A DNA stretch of 12,034 nucleotides, taken from UMGS1601 sp964617585. Its GTDB lineage: Bacteria; Bacillota; Clostridia; Oscillospirales; Ruminococcaceae. The notes under the pieces are model-generated. The model searched no databases and was not told the origin of the DNA. It worked only from the letters and a program-made list of their open reading frames with translations. The translations under genes were made by a program, and so were the position numbers. The stretch spans positions 1 through 12,034 of the forward strand of contig CAZTXS010000035.1 of assembly GCA_964617585.1 (NCBI GenBank). The letters are read 5' to 3'. Each line of letters starts with the position of its first letter. The stretch's first letter is position 1. Shown piece by piece: positions 1 to 6,926 of the stretch.

Positions 1-2
1 GT

Positions 3-65
3 CAGCAAGCCATAATAAATGATGTAATTAAAGTAAAAACAGGCGTGTATTTGTATAAAACTTAA
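3..65 (+). CDS. 3' end of an unidentified protein gene (truncated by window edge)
   Basis: An open frame enters from the left edge and ends at TAA 63-65. It gives a 20-residue C-terminus reading QQAIINDVIKVKTGVYLYKT. The next convincing plus-strand signal is a rho-independent terminator at 211-252, which fits this being the end of a real transcription unit. The visible residues match no family I recognise, so no function is given. It could be a chance open frame, because only about 60 bases are visible. Confidence 0.3.
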   Translation, partial: QQAIINDVIKVKTGVYLYKT

Positions 66-210
66 ACAAATATAGTTAATAACAGTAAAGGACACGCCGA
101 GTGGGAGTAGTAGTCAAAACGCCGCAAAGTCGCATAGATACTGGGCTTTTGCAAGGCGAAATGTCCTCGTGACAACATTTTGACAACATCTGAAAATTAT
201 TCATAAGTAA
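66..210 (+). other. Intergenic stretch with a possible folded RNA and a short direct repeat
   Basis: No coding frame with a start and ribosome site is visible. Two nested inverted repeats suggest a fold: AGGACA-CGCC (89-98) can pair with GGCG-AAA-TGTCCT (155-167), and inside it GCAAA (124-128) can pair with TTTGC (148-152). Just downstream, TGACAACAT occurs twice, at 170-178 and 181-189, an 11-nt period. Such closely spaced direct repeats could be a protein binding site, for example recombinase arm sites, or remnants of a mobile element. Neither reading can be proven here. Confidence 0.2.
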
Positions 211-252
211 AGAGCTATCAGATTTTTGAAGTCAGATAGCTCTTTTTATTTT
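211..252 (+). terminator. Rho-independent terminator
   Basis: A 9-bp perfect stem, AGAGCTATC (211-219) with GATAGCTCT (235-243), is extended inward by two pairs after an A-A mismatch. It is followed on the plus strand by a T-rich run (TTTTTATTTTA, from 241). This is a classical intrinsic terminator for the gene entering from the left edge. On the minus strand the tract after the stem is only weakly T-rich (TTTACTTAT), so service as a metY terminator is possible but less convincing. Confidence 0.8.
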
Positions 253-278
253 ATCCACGAACAATTACATTTTTGTCG

Positions 279-323
279 TTTAATAAAGGCTTGCCCGTCA
301 TTAACATCTTACCTAGGTTATAA
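279..323 (+). repeat. Dispersed repeat, copy A (internally deleted)
   Basis: A 45-bp deletion derivative of the repeat family seen in full at 8166 and 11637. Its first 24 bases match the family's left end (TAATAAAGGCTTGCCCGTCA). They are joined directly to the trailer (ACATCTTACCTAGGTTATAA) with everything between removed. It starts about 22 nt beyond the metY stop codon and has the same orientation as all other copies. Confidence 0.7.
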
Positions 324-345
324 TGATTTTTAATTACAAGACAGC

Positions 346-1611
346 CTATATTGCGTCCAGACCCTTTTGAATATCGCTTATTATATCGTCAACATTCTCA
401 AGACCACATGAGAATCTTATCATTCCTCCGTTAATTCCCGCTGCAACAAGCTGTTTATCTGTGAGCTGCCTGTGAGTTGCAGAAGCAGGATGAAGAACGC
501 AGGTTCTTATATCCGCAACGTGAACCTCATTTGAAGCAAGCTCTAACGCGTCCATAAATTTTACGGCGTTTTCTCTTCCGCCCTTTACAACTATCGAAAT
601 AACTCCGCTTGAACCATCGGGAACATACTTCTTCGCCAGGTCGTAATACTTATCCCCCTCAAGCGATGGATAAATAACCTTTTCAATTTTATCCTGACCC
701 TTAAAGAACTGAGCTATTTTCAAAGCGTTCTCGCAGTACTGCTTCATTCTGACTGCAAGGGTTTCAAGTCCCAAGTTCAAAAGGAACGAGGAATTAGCGG
801 CAGGATAGCAGCCCAAATCCCTCATAAGCTGCATTCTAGCCTTTGTGATAAACGGAGCTGCGGAATATTTATCTGTATAAACTATACCGTGATAGCTTTC
901 GTCAGGCTCGGTAAAGTCGGGGAACTTCCCGTTTGTAAAATCAAACCTTCCGCTGTCTACGATTACTCCTCCCACCTGAACGGCATGACCGTCCATATAT
1001 TTGCTGGTCGAGTGAACAACTATGTCCGCTCCCCACTCTATAGGACGGCAGAGAATCGGCGTTGCAAAGGTGTTGTCAACAATCAGAGGAACTCCGTTTT
1101 CATGAGCGATATTTGCAAACCTCTCTATATCCAAAACAGTGAGCGCCGGATTTGCTATAGTTTCTCCGAAAACGCATTTTGTATTAGGCTTAAACGCCCT
1201 GCGTATCTCATCGTCGTCAGCGTCCGGATTTACGAAAATACATTCGATACCCATTTTTTTAAGGGTTACGGCAAACAGGTTTACCGTTCCACCGTAAATG
1301 GCGGAAGCCGATATAAAGCTGTCTCCTACCGAACATAGATTCAGAATAGAAATCAGCGAAGCCGCTTGTCCGCTCGAGGTACACATTGCGGCGACGCCGC
1401 CCTCAAGAGCTGCAATTTTCTTTTCAACTGCGTCGGTGGTCGGGTTTTCAAACCTGGAATAAATAAGACTAAGCGTCGGATCGTCAAAAACATCTCCCAC
1501 CGCCTTTGTCGAATCATAAACATATGTAGTGCTCTGAACTATAGGCATTACCCTCGGCTCTCCGTTTTTCGGAGTATAACCCTCGTGCAGACATTTTGTT
1601 TCCTGCTTCAT
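346..1611 (-). CDS. metY: O-acetylhomoserine sulfhydrylase (aminocarboxypropyltransferase)
   Basis: A cytoplasmic PLP-dependent enzyme of the Cys/Met metabolism fold. The family makes homocysteine and acetate from O-acetylhomoserine and sulfide, the direct sulfhydrylation route to methionine. The 421 residues match the usual length. Visible marks are the YSRFENPT substrate/PLP loop (51-58), SSGQAA (79-84), the VDNTFATP strand (178-185), and the PLP-lysine motif STSKYMDGH with Lys204. The length and the DNTFATP-STSKYMDGH spacing favour MetY over cystathionine gamma-synthase. The ATG at 1611 follows a modest AAAGGA site. It is the last gene of a probable purB-orf-metY unit, 30 nt after the small membrane protein. 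No S-box or T-box leader is visible. The downstream side holds repeat copy A. Confidence 0.93.
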   Translation of the reverse strand: MKQETKCLHEGYTPKNGEPRVMPIVQSTTYVYDSTKAVGDVFDDPTLSLIYSRFENPTTDAVEKKIAALEGGVAAMCTSSGQAASLISILNLCSVGDSFISASAIYGGTVNLFAVTLKKMGIECIFVNPDADDDEIRRAFKPNTKCVFGETIANPALTVLDIERFANIAHENGVPLIVDNTFATPILCRPIEWGADIVVHSTSKYMDGHAVQVGGVIVDSGRFDFTNGKFPDFTEPDESYHGIVYTDKYSAAPFITKARMQLMRDLGCYPAANSSFLLNLGLETLAVRMKQYCENALKIAQFFKGQDKIEKVIYPSLEGDKYYDLAKKYVPDGSSGVISIVVKGGRENAVKFMDALELASNEVHVADIRTCVLHPASATHRQLTDKQLVAAGINGGMIRFSCGLENVDDIISDIQKGLDAI

Positions 1612-1641
1612 GCCCTATCAAATCCTTTCACAATTAATATA

Positions 1642-1911
1642 TCAGTCTTTAAAAAACGGAGAAACATACTCTTCCTCGGCTTGCTTTTTTTTGGCAAGCC
1701 TTTTTTTCTCCTTGTTTTTCTCGTTCAGCTTCTTTTTCTGTTCGGGTGTTTTTATTGAAAAAGCGCTTGCAAAAAACGCTGCGGAAAAAGCGAACGGTCC
1801 GATAACCAACGCAACGCTTCCCCAGCCTGTTGCAACTAAAACTATCATAAGCACGGTCAGTACAGCACATAAAACCCCGGCTATAAAATAAATTATCTTC
1901 TGCTTCGGCAT
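1642..1911 (-). CDS. Small two-pass membrane protein of unknown function
   Basis: An 89-residue protein with two predicted hydrophobic segments (about residues 6-28 and 31-53) joined by a tight TGWGS-type turn. A strongly basic, Lys/Glu-rich tail (about 56-80, KKKLNEKNKEKKRLAKKKQ) probably lies in the cytoplasm by the positive-inside rule. The ATG at 1911 has a good GGAGG site about eight bases upstream, which supports a real gene. It sits 37 nt after purB and 30 nt before metY on the same strand, so it is likely co-transcribed with them. No family was recognised. The neighbourhood alone does not show a role in purine or methionine metabolism. Confidence 0.72.
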   Translation of the reverse strand: MPKQKIIYFIAGVLCAVLTVLMIVLVATGWGSVALVIGPFAFSAAFFASAFSIKTPEQKKKLNEKNKEKKRLAKKKQAEEEYVSPFFKD

Positions 1912-1948
1912 AAAACGCCCTCCGTTATTTTATCTCTGAAAAATTAAG

Positions 1949-3376
1949 CTATACGTTTATTTCAACACTTTCATGTTTGAAGCCGTTTTCATCAAGAACA
2001 GGCTTAACGCAGTTTTCAATAAACTCCTCAACCTGTGAAACGCTTCTGCCAATGAAGTTTTCAGGCTTCATAATGCTGTCCATTTCCTCTTTGGAAATCA
2101 TAAACATAGGATCGTTTAAAATAAGCTCGCAAAGGTTATTGTCAAGTCCTTCGTCCTTAACTCTTCCCCCTGCTTTCATTGAGTATTCACGAATCCTCTC
2201 ATGAAGTTCCTGACGGTCGCCGCCCTTTTTAACAGCGTCCATCATGATGTTTTCGGTCGCCATGAACGGAAGCTCCGCCATAACTCTCTTTCTTATAATC
2301 TTTTCGTGAACCACAAGCCCGTCGGTTACGTTAAGCATAATATTAAGTACAGCGTCAACGCCCAGAAACGCTTCGGCAACCGATATTCTTTTATTCGCAG
2401 AGTCGTCAAGAGTCCTCTCAAACCACTGGGTTCCCGCTGTAAACGCAGGGTTGAGCATATCTGAAATTATATACCTCGAAAGAGAAGTAATCCTCTCGCA
2501 CCTCATAGGATTTCTTTTATAAGCCATTGCGGAAGAACCTATCTGATTTTTCTCAAAAGGCTCCTCAATTTCCTTGAAGCTTTGAAGTATCCTTATGTCG
2601 TTTGAAAACTTCATACAGCTCTGCGCAATGCCCGAAAGGGTAGCAACAACAGCGAAGTCAATCTTTCTTGAATAGGTCTGTCCCGAAACGGGAACAACTC
2701 CGTCAAAGCCCATTTCTTCGGCAATCATATTCTCAAGCTTCTTTACCTTTTCTATATCTCCCTCGAAAAGCTCCATAAACGAAGCCTGCGTTCCTGTCGT
2801 TCCCTTTGAGCCTAAAAGCTTCAGGTTTTTAAGTCGAAAATCTATCTCCTCCAAGTCCATTAAAAGCTCGTTGCACCAAAGAGTAGCCCTCTTGCCGACG
2901 GTAGTAAGCTGAGCCGGCTGAAGATGCGTGTATGCTAAGCAGGGCAGGTCCTTATACTTCTCGGCAAACTCGCAAAGCTGTCCGATAACCCCGACAAGCT
3001 TTCTTTTCACAACATTCAACGCATCACGCATTATAATAATATCGGTGTTATCACCCACATAGCACGAGGTCGCCCCGAGATGGATTATGCCCTTTGCGTT
3101 CGGACATACCTGTCCGTATGTATAAACGTGCGCCATTACATCGTGTCTTACCAGTCTTTCACGCTCAGCCGCACATTCGTAATCAATGTTGTCTATATTA
3201 GCTTCAAGCTCGTCTACCTGCTCCTGCGTAACGGGAAGCCCCAGCTTCATTTCCGCCCTTGCGAGAGCAACCCATAGCTTTCTCCATGTAGTGAATTTTT
3301 TATCTGCCGAAAAAATATACTGCATTTCCTTGCTTGCATATCTTGTACAAAAAGGACTTTCATAGCTGTTTGTCAT
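1949..3376 (-). CDS. purB: Adenylosuccinate lyase
   Basis: Fumarase/aspartase-superfamily lyase that acts twice in purine synthesis: it splits SAICAR to AICAR plus fumarate and adenylosuccinate to AMP plus fumarate. From the ATG at 3376 it has 475 residues, the normal length. The flexible signature loop SSAMAYKRNPMR lies at 281-292, with THLQPAQ (150-156, probable catalytic His151), RHDVMAH (77-83) and GATS (101-104). The frame continues upstream to an ATG at 3460, but those 28 residues are not family-like and that ATG has no ribosome site. The ATG at 3406 is only one base from GGAGG. The chosen start at 3376 opens the recognisable N-terminus (MTNSYESPF), although its strong ribosome site is 31 nt away across a hairpin. 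First gene of the purB-orf-metY cluster. Confidence 0.93.
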   Translation of the reverse strand: MTNSYESPFCTRYASKEMQYIFSADKKFTTWRKLWVALARAEMKLGLPVTQEQVDELEANIDNIDYECAAERERLVRHDVMAHVYTYGQVCPNAKGIIHLGATSCYVGDNTDIIIMRDALNVVKRKLVGVIGQLCEFAEKYKDLPCLAYTHLQPAQLTTVGKRATLWCNELLMDLEEIDFRLKNLKLLGSKGTTGTQASFMELFEGDIEKVKKLENMIAEEMGFDGVVPVSGQTYSRKIDFAVVATLSGIAQSCMKFSNDIRILQSFKEIEEPFEKNQIGSSAMAYKRNPMRCERITSLSRYIISDMLNPAFTAGTQWFERTLDDSANKRISVAEAFLGVDAVLNIMLNVTDGLVVHEKIIRKRVMAELPFMATENIMMDAVKKGGDRQELHERIREYSMKAGGRVKDEGLDNNLCELILNDPMFMISKEEMDSIMKPENFIGRSVSQVEEFIENCVKPVLDENGFKHESVEINV

Positions 3377-3386
3377 TTTTTTGTTT

Positions 3387-3414
3387 ATGCTCCGTAAAAG
3401 GAACATTCCTCCTT
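3387..3414 (-). promoter_or_regulatory. purB leader: strong Shine-Dalgarno followed by a hairpin
   Basis: On the minus strand AAGGAGG (3408-3414) is followed one base later by ATGTTCC-TTTTAC-GGAGCAT, a 7-bp stem (one T-G pair) with a six-base loop. Ten bases then separate it from the purB ATG at 3376. Unfolded, the ribosome site is too far from the start (31 nt). With the hairpin folded, the effective distance is about 11 nt. The gerB leader at 7984-8012 has the same design and the same loop. Confidence 0.55.
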
Positions 3415-3501
3415 CTTTTAGTTTCGGTAAGGGCATCTCTCTGTCATTGAGAAACGACATAGGGCAGCAGCCCTTAATATTGAAAGTATAAACAGAAATC
3501 T

Positions 3502-3540
3502 CCGCCTATAGAGGCGGGGAACATCTTGCCTAAGTTATAA
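3502..3540 (+). repeat. Dispersed repeat, copy B (right-end fragment)
   Basis: Only the last hairpin and the trailer of the repeat family are kept. The hairpin is CCGCCT-ATAG-AGGCGG and the trailer is AACATCTTGCCTAAGTTATAA. It lies six bases beyond the fakA stop codon and upstream of purB, so minus-strand read-through from fakA would transcribe it. Plus-strand orientation, as in all other copies. Confidence 0.75.
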
Positions 3541-3546
3541 GCGCTG

Positions 3547-5184
3547 TTATTCAGCGGAAAGAATGTAGTAATAAACCGGCTGTCCGCCGTTTATAAGTAT
3601 AACCTCTGCGTTTTGAAATTTACTCTGAAACTGATCTCTGAGAGCTTCTGCGTCTTTGTCCGACACGTCAGCCCCCTGAATAACCGTGATATATGCAGTA
3701 TCCCCTTTGACCATCCTCTTGATAAGCTTATAAGCCGCCTTTGAAACATCTTTATCCACAAAGGCAAGCTTGCCGTTTTCAAGAGCAAGAATTTCATTTT
3801 TCTTTATTTTATGACCCTCAAAATCGCTGTCGCGTGCAGCAAAGGTTATCTGACCTGTAGAAACCTTCTCTAATGCGTGAGTCATTTCCAGTCTGTTTGT
3901 TTCAAAATCAGCGTCCTCGTCAAAAGCCATCATAGCGCTCATGCCCTGAGGTATCGTTCTCGTCTGAAGAACACAGACCTTTCTGTCGGCAAGCTTGCCT
4001 GCCTGCTCGGCGGACATAATTATGTTCTTGTTATTGGGCAAAACGAAAACCGTTTCAGACGGACATTTGTTAATAGCGGCAAGAATATCCTCAGTGGACG
4101 GATTCATGGTCTGCCCGCCTCTTACTATACAGTCGACGCCTACGTCCTCAAACAGAGCTTCCAGTCCGTGACCTGCGGCAACCGCAACAAATCCGAACTC
4201 CTTCTCCGGCTTAACGGGCTTGATTTCAGGAACCTTTGCATCTATGATGCGCTGCTCGTGCTGCATTTTCATATTCTCAATCTTCGGGAGATTGATAGTT
4301 CCGAACTTCAGCGCCCTTTCTATAGCCTTGCCCGGATTGTTAGTATGAACGTGAACCTTTATAATATCATCGTCGTCAACAACTACCACGCAGTCGCCTA
4401 TGGTTTCAAGATAAGCTCTGAGCTTTGAGCAATCGTCGCTTCCGCTTTTCTTTGAAATAAGCATTTCGGTGCAGTAAGTAAAATTTATAACCTCGTCGTA
4501 ATCGCCAACCGTTGATGAGAACGTATCTATCGTAACTGCTTTTTTCTCAGACGGAATATCCGACTTCACCATTTCGCCGCCTTTAAATACTCTTAGCATA
4601 GCTTCAAAAATAATTAAAAGCCCTTTTCCGCCTGCGTCAACAACGCCCGCTTTCTTCAGTGCAGGAAGCAGATCAGGCGTGCTGTCCAAAGCGTCCGAAG
4701 CCGCCTTGCAGACTTCCTCCCATAGCTCGGTTTCATCATTGACCGAAACGGAAACGGAAGCGGCTCTTTCCCCCGCCAGCCTTGCAACGGTTAGAATTGT
4801 ACCCTCGGTAGGCTTCATAATTGACTTATAAGCCCCCGATACGCCGTAGTCAAGAGCTGTAACCAAATCGCTGACAGACGCCTCTTTTTTTCCGTTAAAG
4901 CCCTTTGCAAAGCCCCGGAAAATCAAGGATAAAATGACCCCCGAGTTACCTCTTGCGCCTCTCAAAAGCGATGAAGCGGTCTGCTCTGCGACCTCGCTTA
5001 CCGTAACGTCGTCATGCATTCTTTCAAGTGCAATGAGAGCGTTGCTCATAGTCATAGACATATTTGTTCCTGTATCTCCGTCGGGAACCGGAAATACATT
5101 AAGCTCGTCAACAGCCGATTTCTGGTTGGCAATGCTGTTTGCTCCGCTTATAAAAGCGTCCCGAAGAGTTTTACCATTAATCAC
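3547..5184 (-). CDS. fakA: Fatty acid kinase catalytic subunit (DAK2/YloV family)
   Basis: The ATP-binding kinase subunit that phosphorylates fatty acids held by a FakB (DegV-family) carrier, giving acyl-phosphate for phospholipid synthesis. The 545 residues match FakA/YloV. The N-terminal DAK2 domain shows FPVPDGDTGTN (31-41), whose aspartates bind Mg-ATP, then RGARGNSGVILS (75-86) and VVDAGGKGLL (181-190). A middle domain carries KVHVHTNNPG (276-285), and the C-terminal third is DegV-like. The start is GTG at 5184, preceded by an AAGGGGG site; no in-frame ATG is near. It lies 18 nt after yloU in the conserved yloU-yloV pair and should share the promoter at 5592-5620. No FakB gene is in the window. 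A small hairpin (CGCTG-TTATT-CAGCG) overlaps the stop, but it lacks a T-run. Confidence 0.93.
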   Translation of the reverse strand: MINGKTLRDAFISGANSIANQKSAVDELNVFPVPDGDTGTNMSMTMSNALIALERMHDDVTVSEVAEQTASSLLRGARGNSGVILSLIFRGFAKGFNGKKEASVSDLVTALDYGVSGAYKSIMKPTEGTILTVARLAGERAASVSVSVNDETELWEEVCKAASDALDSTPDLLPALKKAGVVDAGGKGLLIIFEAMLRVFKGGEMVKSDIPSEKKAVTIDTFSSTVGDYDEVINFTYCTEMLISKKSGSDDCSKLRAYLETIGDCVVVVDDDDIIKVHVHTNNPGKAIERALKFGTINLPKIENMKMQHEQRIIDAKVPEIKPVKPEKEFGFVAVAAGHGLEALFEDVGVDCIVRGGQTMNPSTEDILAAINKCPSETVFVLPNNKNIIMSAEQAGKLADRKVCVLQTRTIPQGMSAMMAFDEDADFETNRLEMTHALEKVSTGQITFAARDSDFEGHKIKKNEILALENGKLAFVDKDVSKAAYKLIKRMVKGDTAYITVIQGADVSDKDAEALRDQFQSKFQNAEVILINGGQPVYYYILSAE

Positions 5185-5202
5185 TGAAATGTCCCCCTTA
5201 CG

Positions 5203-5556
5203 CTAAGATTGCATCTCATCGACAAAAACATTAATTTTTGCAACCTTAACCGCTGCTTCCGTTTCAACGGTATATTGTACCTTTTCCATAATGCTTTCTA
5301 CGACTGTTGAAACATTTATCCCGTATGAAACGGTTATATGCAGATCTATTATAAGCTCGTCATCATCCGTCCTATGAATAATAACGCCGTTTTCCAACGA
5401 TTCACCCTTTTTAAAAAGCGAGCTTATTCTCTGTTTCGGACCGAAAGTATTCATCCCGACAACGCCGAAGCAATTTGTCGCTGCATTACCGATAAGAGAA
5501 ACAAGATATTTATTTGAAATATTGATTTGACCGATATGATTTTCAAATTTTATCAC
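5203..5556 (-). CDS. yloU: Asp23/Gls24 family protein (YloU-like)
   Basis: A 117-residue protein of the Asp23/Gls24 (DUF322) family. The opening pattern, an N-terminal GQINISNKYLVSLIGNAATNCFGVVGM, is the usual I-x(n)-A-x(n)-GV layout of this family. The central strand IDLHITVSYGINVSTVV and the terminal VKVAKINVFVDEM also fit. Members are small cytoplasmic or envelope-associated proteins linked to cell-envelope stress, but the biochemical role of YloU is not settled. The start is GTG at 5556, with GGGAG upstream. It is the first gene after the promoter at 5592-5620 and is followed 18 nt later by fakA. That pairing is widely conserved in Firmicutes and strengthens both calls. Confidence 0.88.
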   Translation of the reverse strand: MIKFENHIGQINISNKYLVSLIGNAATNCFGVVGMNTFGPKQRISSLFKKGESLENGVIIHRTDDDELIIDLHITVSYGINVSTVVESIMEKVQYTVETEAAVKVAKINVFVDEMQS

Positions 5557-5591
5557 TTTACACAGCTCCCTTTGCCATAATAGATAAAAAA

Positions 5592-5620
5592 ATTATACCA
5601 TATTCCGCATTAAAATGCAA
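5592..5620 (-). promoter_or_regulatory. Sigma-A-type promoter for yloU-fakA
   Basis: Minus-strand -35 TTGCAT (5615-5620) and -10 TATAAT (5592-5597) are separated by exactly 17 bases, with the yloU start about 35 nt further on. The spacer holds a small palindrome (GCATT-TT-AATGC) that overlaps the -35. The promoter begins two bases from the gerC stop codon, so no room is left for a gerC terminator. Confidence 0.8.
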
Positions 5621-5621
5621 A

Positions 5622-6926
5622 CTATATTTGCGGATTGATATTAATGCGTATATCAACCTTTTTCAATATCTCTTCAGGGTTCTTTTTATACTCCTCATAA
5701 AGAACGTAATCGTTATGATTGAGCAGTGAATTTATATCGAACAGATCGGCGCTTTCCTCTTTCAGAGCCTTGTTTACCGCTTTATCGCACATTTCTTTTA
5801 TATTATAAGTCACGTCATCCTTCAAAGATTCTTTTTGCTCCTCGGAATAGGTTTTATAAAATTCATAGGATATAGTAAGCTTAATATCTATAACTATCCT
5901 TCCGTCCTCAATGCTCAAATCTGTTTTCTTTTTTACGCTTCCGGCCGCAGCCGCAGTGGGCAGACCGTCCTGAAGATGAGCGTCTATAGTCTGCCTTGCA
6001 ATATTGCTTCTTATAAACGATAATCCTATAACCTCATCTCTTGTCATTACAGCACGGGGCTTTCTGTTTTTAACGATTACAGCTCCGTCTACATAAAAAG
6101 CGTTCATTTCGCTTTCTTGAGAATTATCGCTGCCTTTTTCACCCCCGCTGTCCTGCTGCGAGCTGTCGCTCTGACTGCTTTCTCCGCTCTCGTTTTTCAC
6201 CTTCTCGTTGCCGGCTTCGGTATCGTTTTCGTTACTGCTTTCACCGAAGCTCATATCCGAATCAGAACTTTCGCTTTCCTTCTCTTTGTTGGTCTGCTTA
6301 TCGTCATTTATCTTTTTTATTATAGGAACGACGGTCGTTCCGTTTGTGTTTTCAATATTATTTATATGCCTTATAAGCTCGCACTCGGTGCTTGTACCGT
6401 TTTTCTGAGATTCCTCAAACGCTTCTTTAAGCGCTTCCGCCGAATATGTTCCGCTTGTGATTTTTATATCCAGAATCTCTTTTGCCGTCACATCGGTATA
6501 CGCCATAATGATTCCAAGCGATATTCCCTGCGTATTCACCAAAAACTCCATTATAGGAGTGAGATCGTCAACACTGCTCCCCAGAAGTATCAGCTCCGAA
6601 TGTCCTAAAAAGACCTTCTTTCCCAAATCGGTTTCACACTGCTCTATCGCCGACGGAATAGTTTGGGAAACCTGAGAAACAGTAGCGCTGTTAGATTGGG
6701 ACGGATCTATCGGCGTAAGCGAGCCTGAACCCTGCTGGGAGAGTATCTGCATAGTCACCTCGAAATCTCCGTCCTCGGTCTTGTCTATTCCGATTGCGTG
6801 AACGATAATTTTTGCGTCAAGATCTCTTTTCTGGTAACGTCCTTTATATTTACATGAGGAAAGGCTCAGCGTCAAAATCAGACAGGTTATTGCCGCCGAT
6901 ATTTTTTTCACTCTACTCGCTGTCAT
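5622..6926 (-). CDS. gerC: Spore germination receptor lipoprotein, Ger(x)C family
   Basis: The C subunit of a GerA-type nutrient germinant receptor, a lipoprotein on the outer face of the spore inner membrane. From the ATG at 6926 the signal peptide runs to the lipobox LSSC with Cys25 as the lipidated residue. AAGGGG lies eight bases upstream. A GTG at 6935 would add three residues but overlaps that site. The N-terminal part (ADAKIIVHAIGID-like opening, then GHSELILLG) and the C-terminal part (DLSIEDGRIVIDIKLTISYEF onward) fit the family. Residues about 206-272 are a Ser/Glu/Asp/Asn-rich low-complexity stretch not typical of the family, making the protein longer (434 residues). Its start overlaps the gerB stop by 14 nt, indicating translational coupling. 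Confidence 0.9.
   Translation of the reverse strand: MTASRVKKISAAITCLILTLSLSSCKYKGRYQKRDLDAKIIVHAIGIDKTEDGDFEVTMQILSQQGSGSLTPIDPSQSNSATVSQVSQTIPSAIEQCETDLGKKVFLGHSELILLGSSVDDLTPIMEFLVNTQGISLGIIMAYTDVTAKEILDIKITSGTYSAEALKEAFEESQKNGTSTECELIRHINNIENTNGTTVVPIIKKINDDKQTNKEKESESSDSDMSFGESSNENDTEAGNEKVKNESGESSQSDSSQQDSGGEKGSDNSQESEMNAFYVDGAVIVKNRKPRAVMTRDEVIGLSFIRSNIARQTIDAHLQDGLPTAAAAGSVKKKTDLSIEDGRIVIDIKLTISYEFYKTYSEEQKESLKDDVTYNIKEMCDKAVNKALKEESADLFDINSLLNHNDYVLYEEYKKNPEEILKKVDIRININPQI

Noticed and set aside
889..1338. Long open frames opposite metY, purB, fakA, gerC and gerA (for example 889-1338, 2201-2464, 3877-4428, 6117-6608)
   Set aside because: They lie antisense to well-recognised genes, have no family-like features and no ribosome sites, and are explained by codon bias of the true gene.
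1612..1641. S-box, T-box or purine riboswitch ahead of metY or purB
   Set aside because: The metY gap is only 30 nt, and the purB upstream region shows repeat copy B and the leader hairpin but no riboswitch core sequences.
3377..3460. purB starting at the ATG at 3460 or 3406
   Set aside because: The ATG at 3460 has no ribosome site and the added residues are not family-like; the ATG at 3406 is one base from GGAGG. The family N-terminus starts at 3376.
3543..3557. Hairpin CGCTG-TTATT-CAGCG at the fakA stop as a terminator
   Set aside because: Short stem with no following T-run on the minus strand; more likely incidental.
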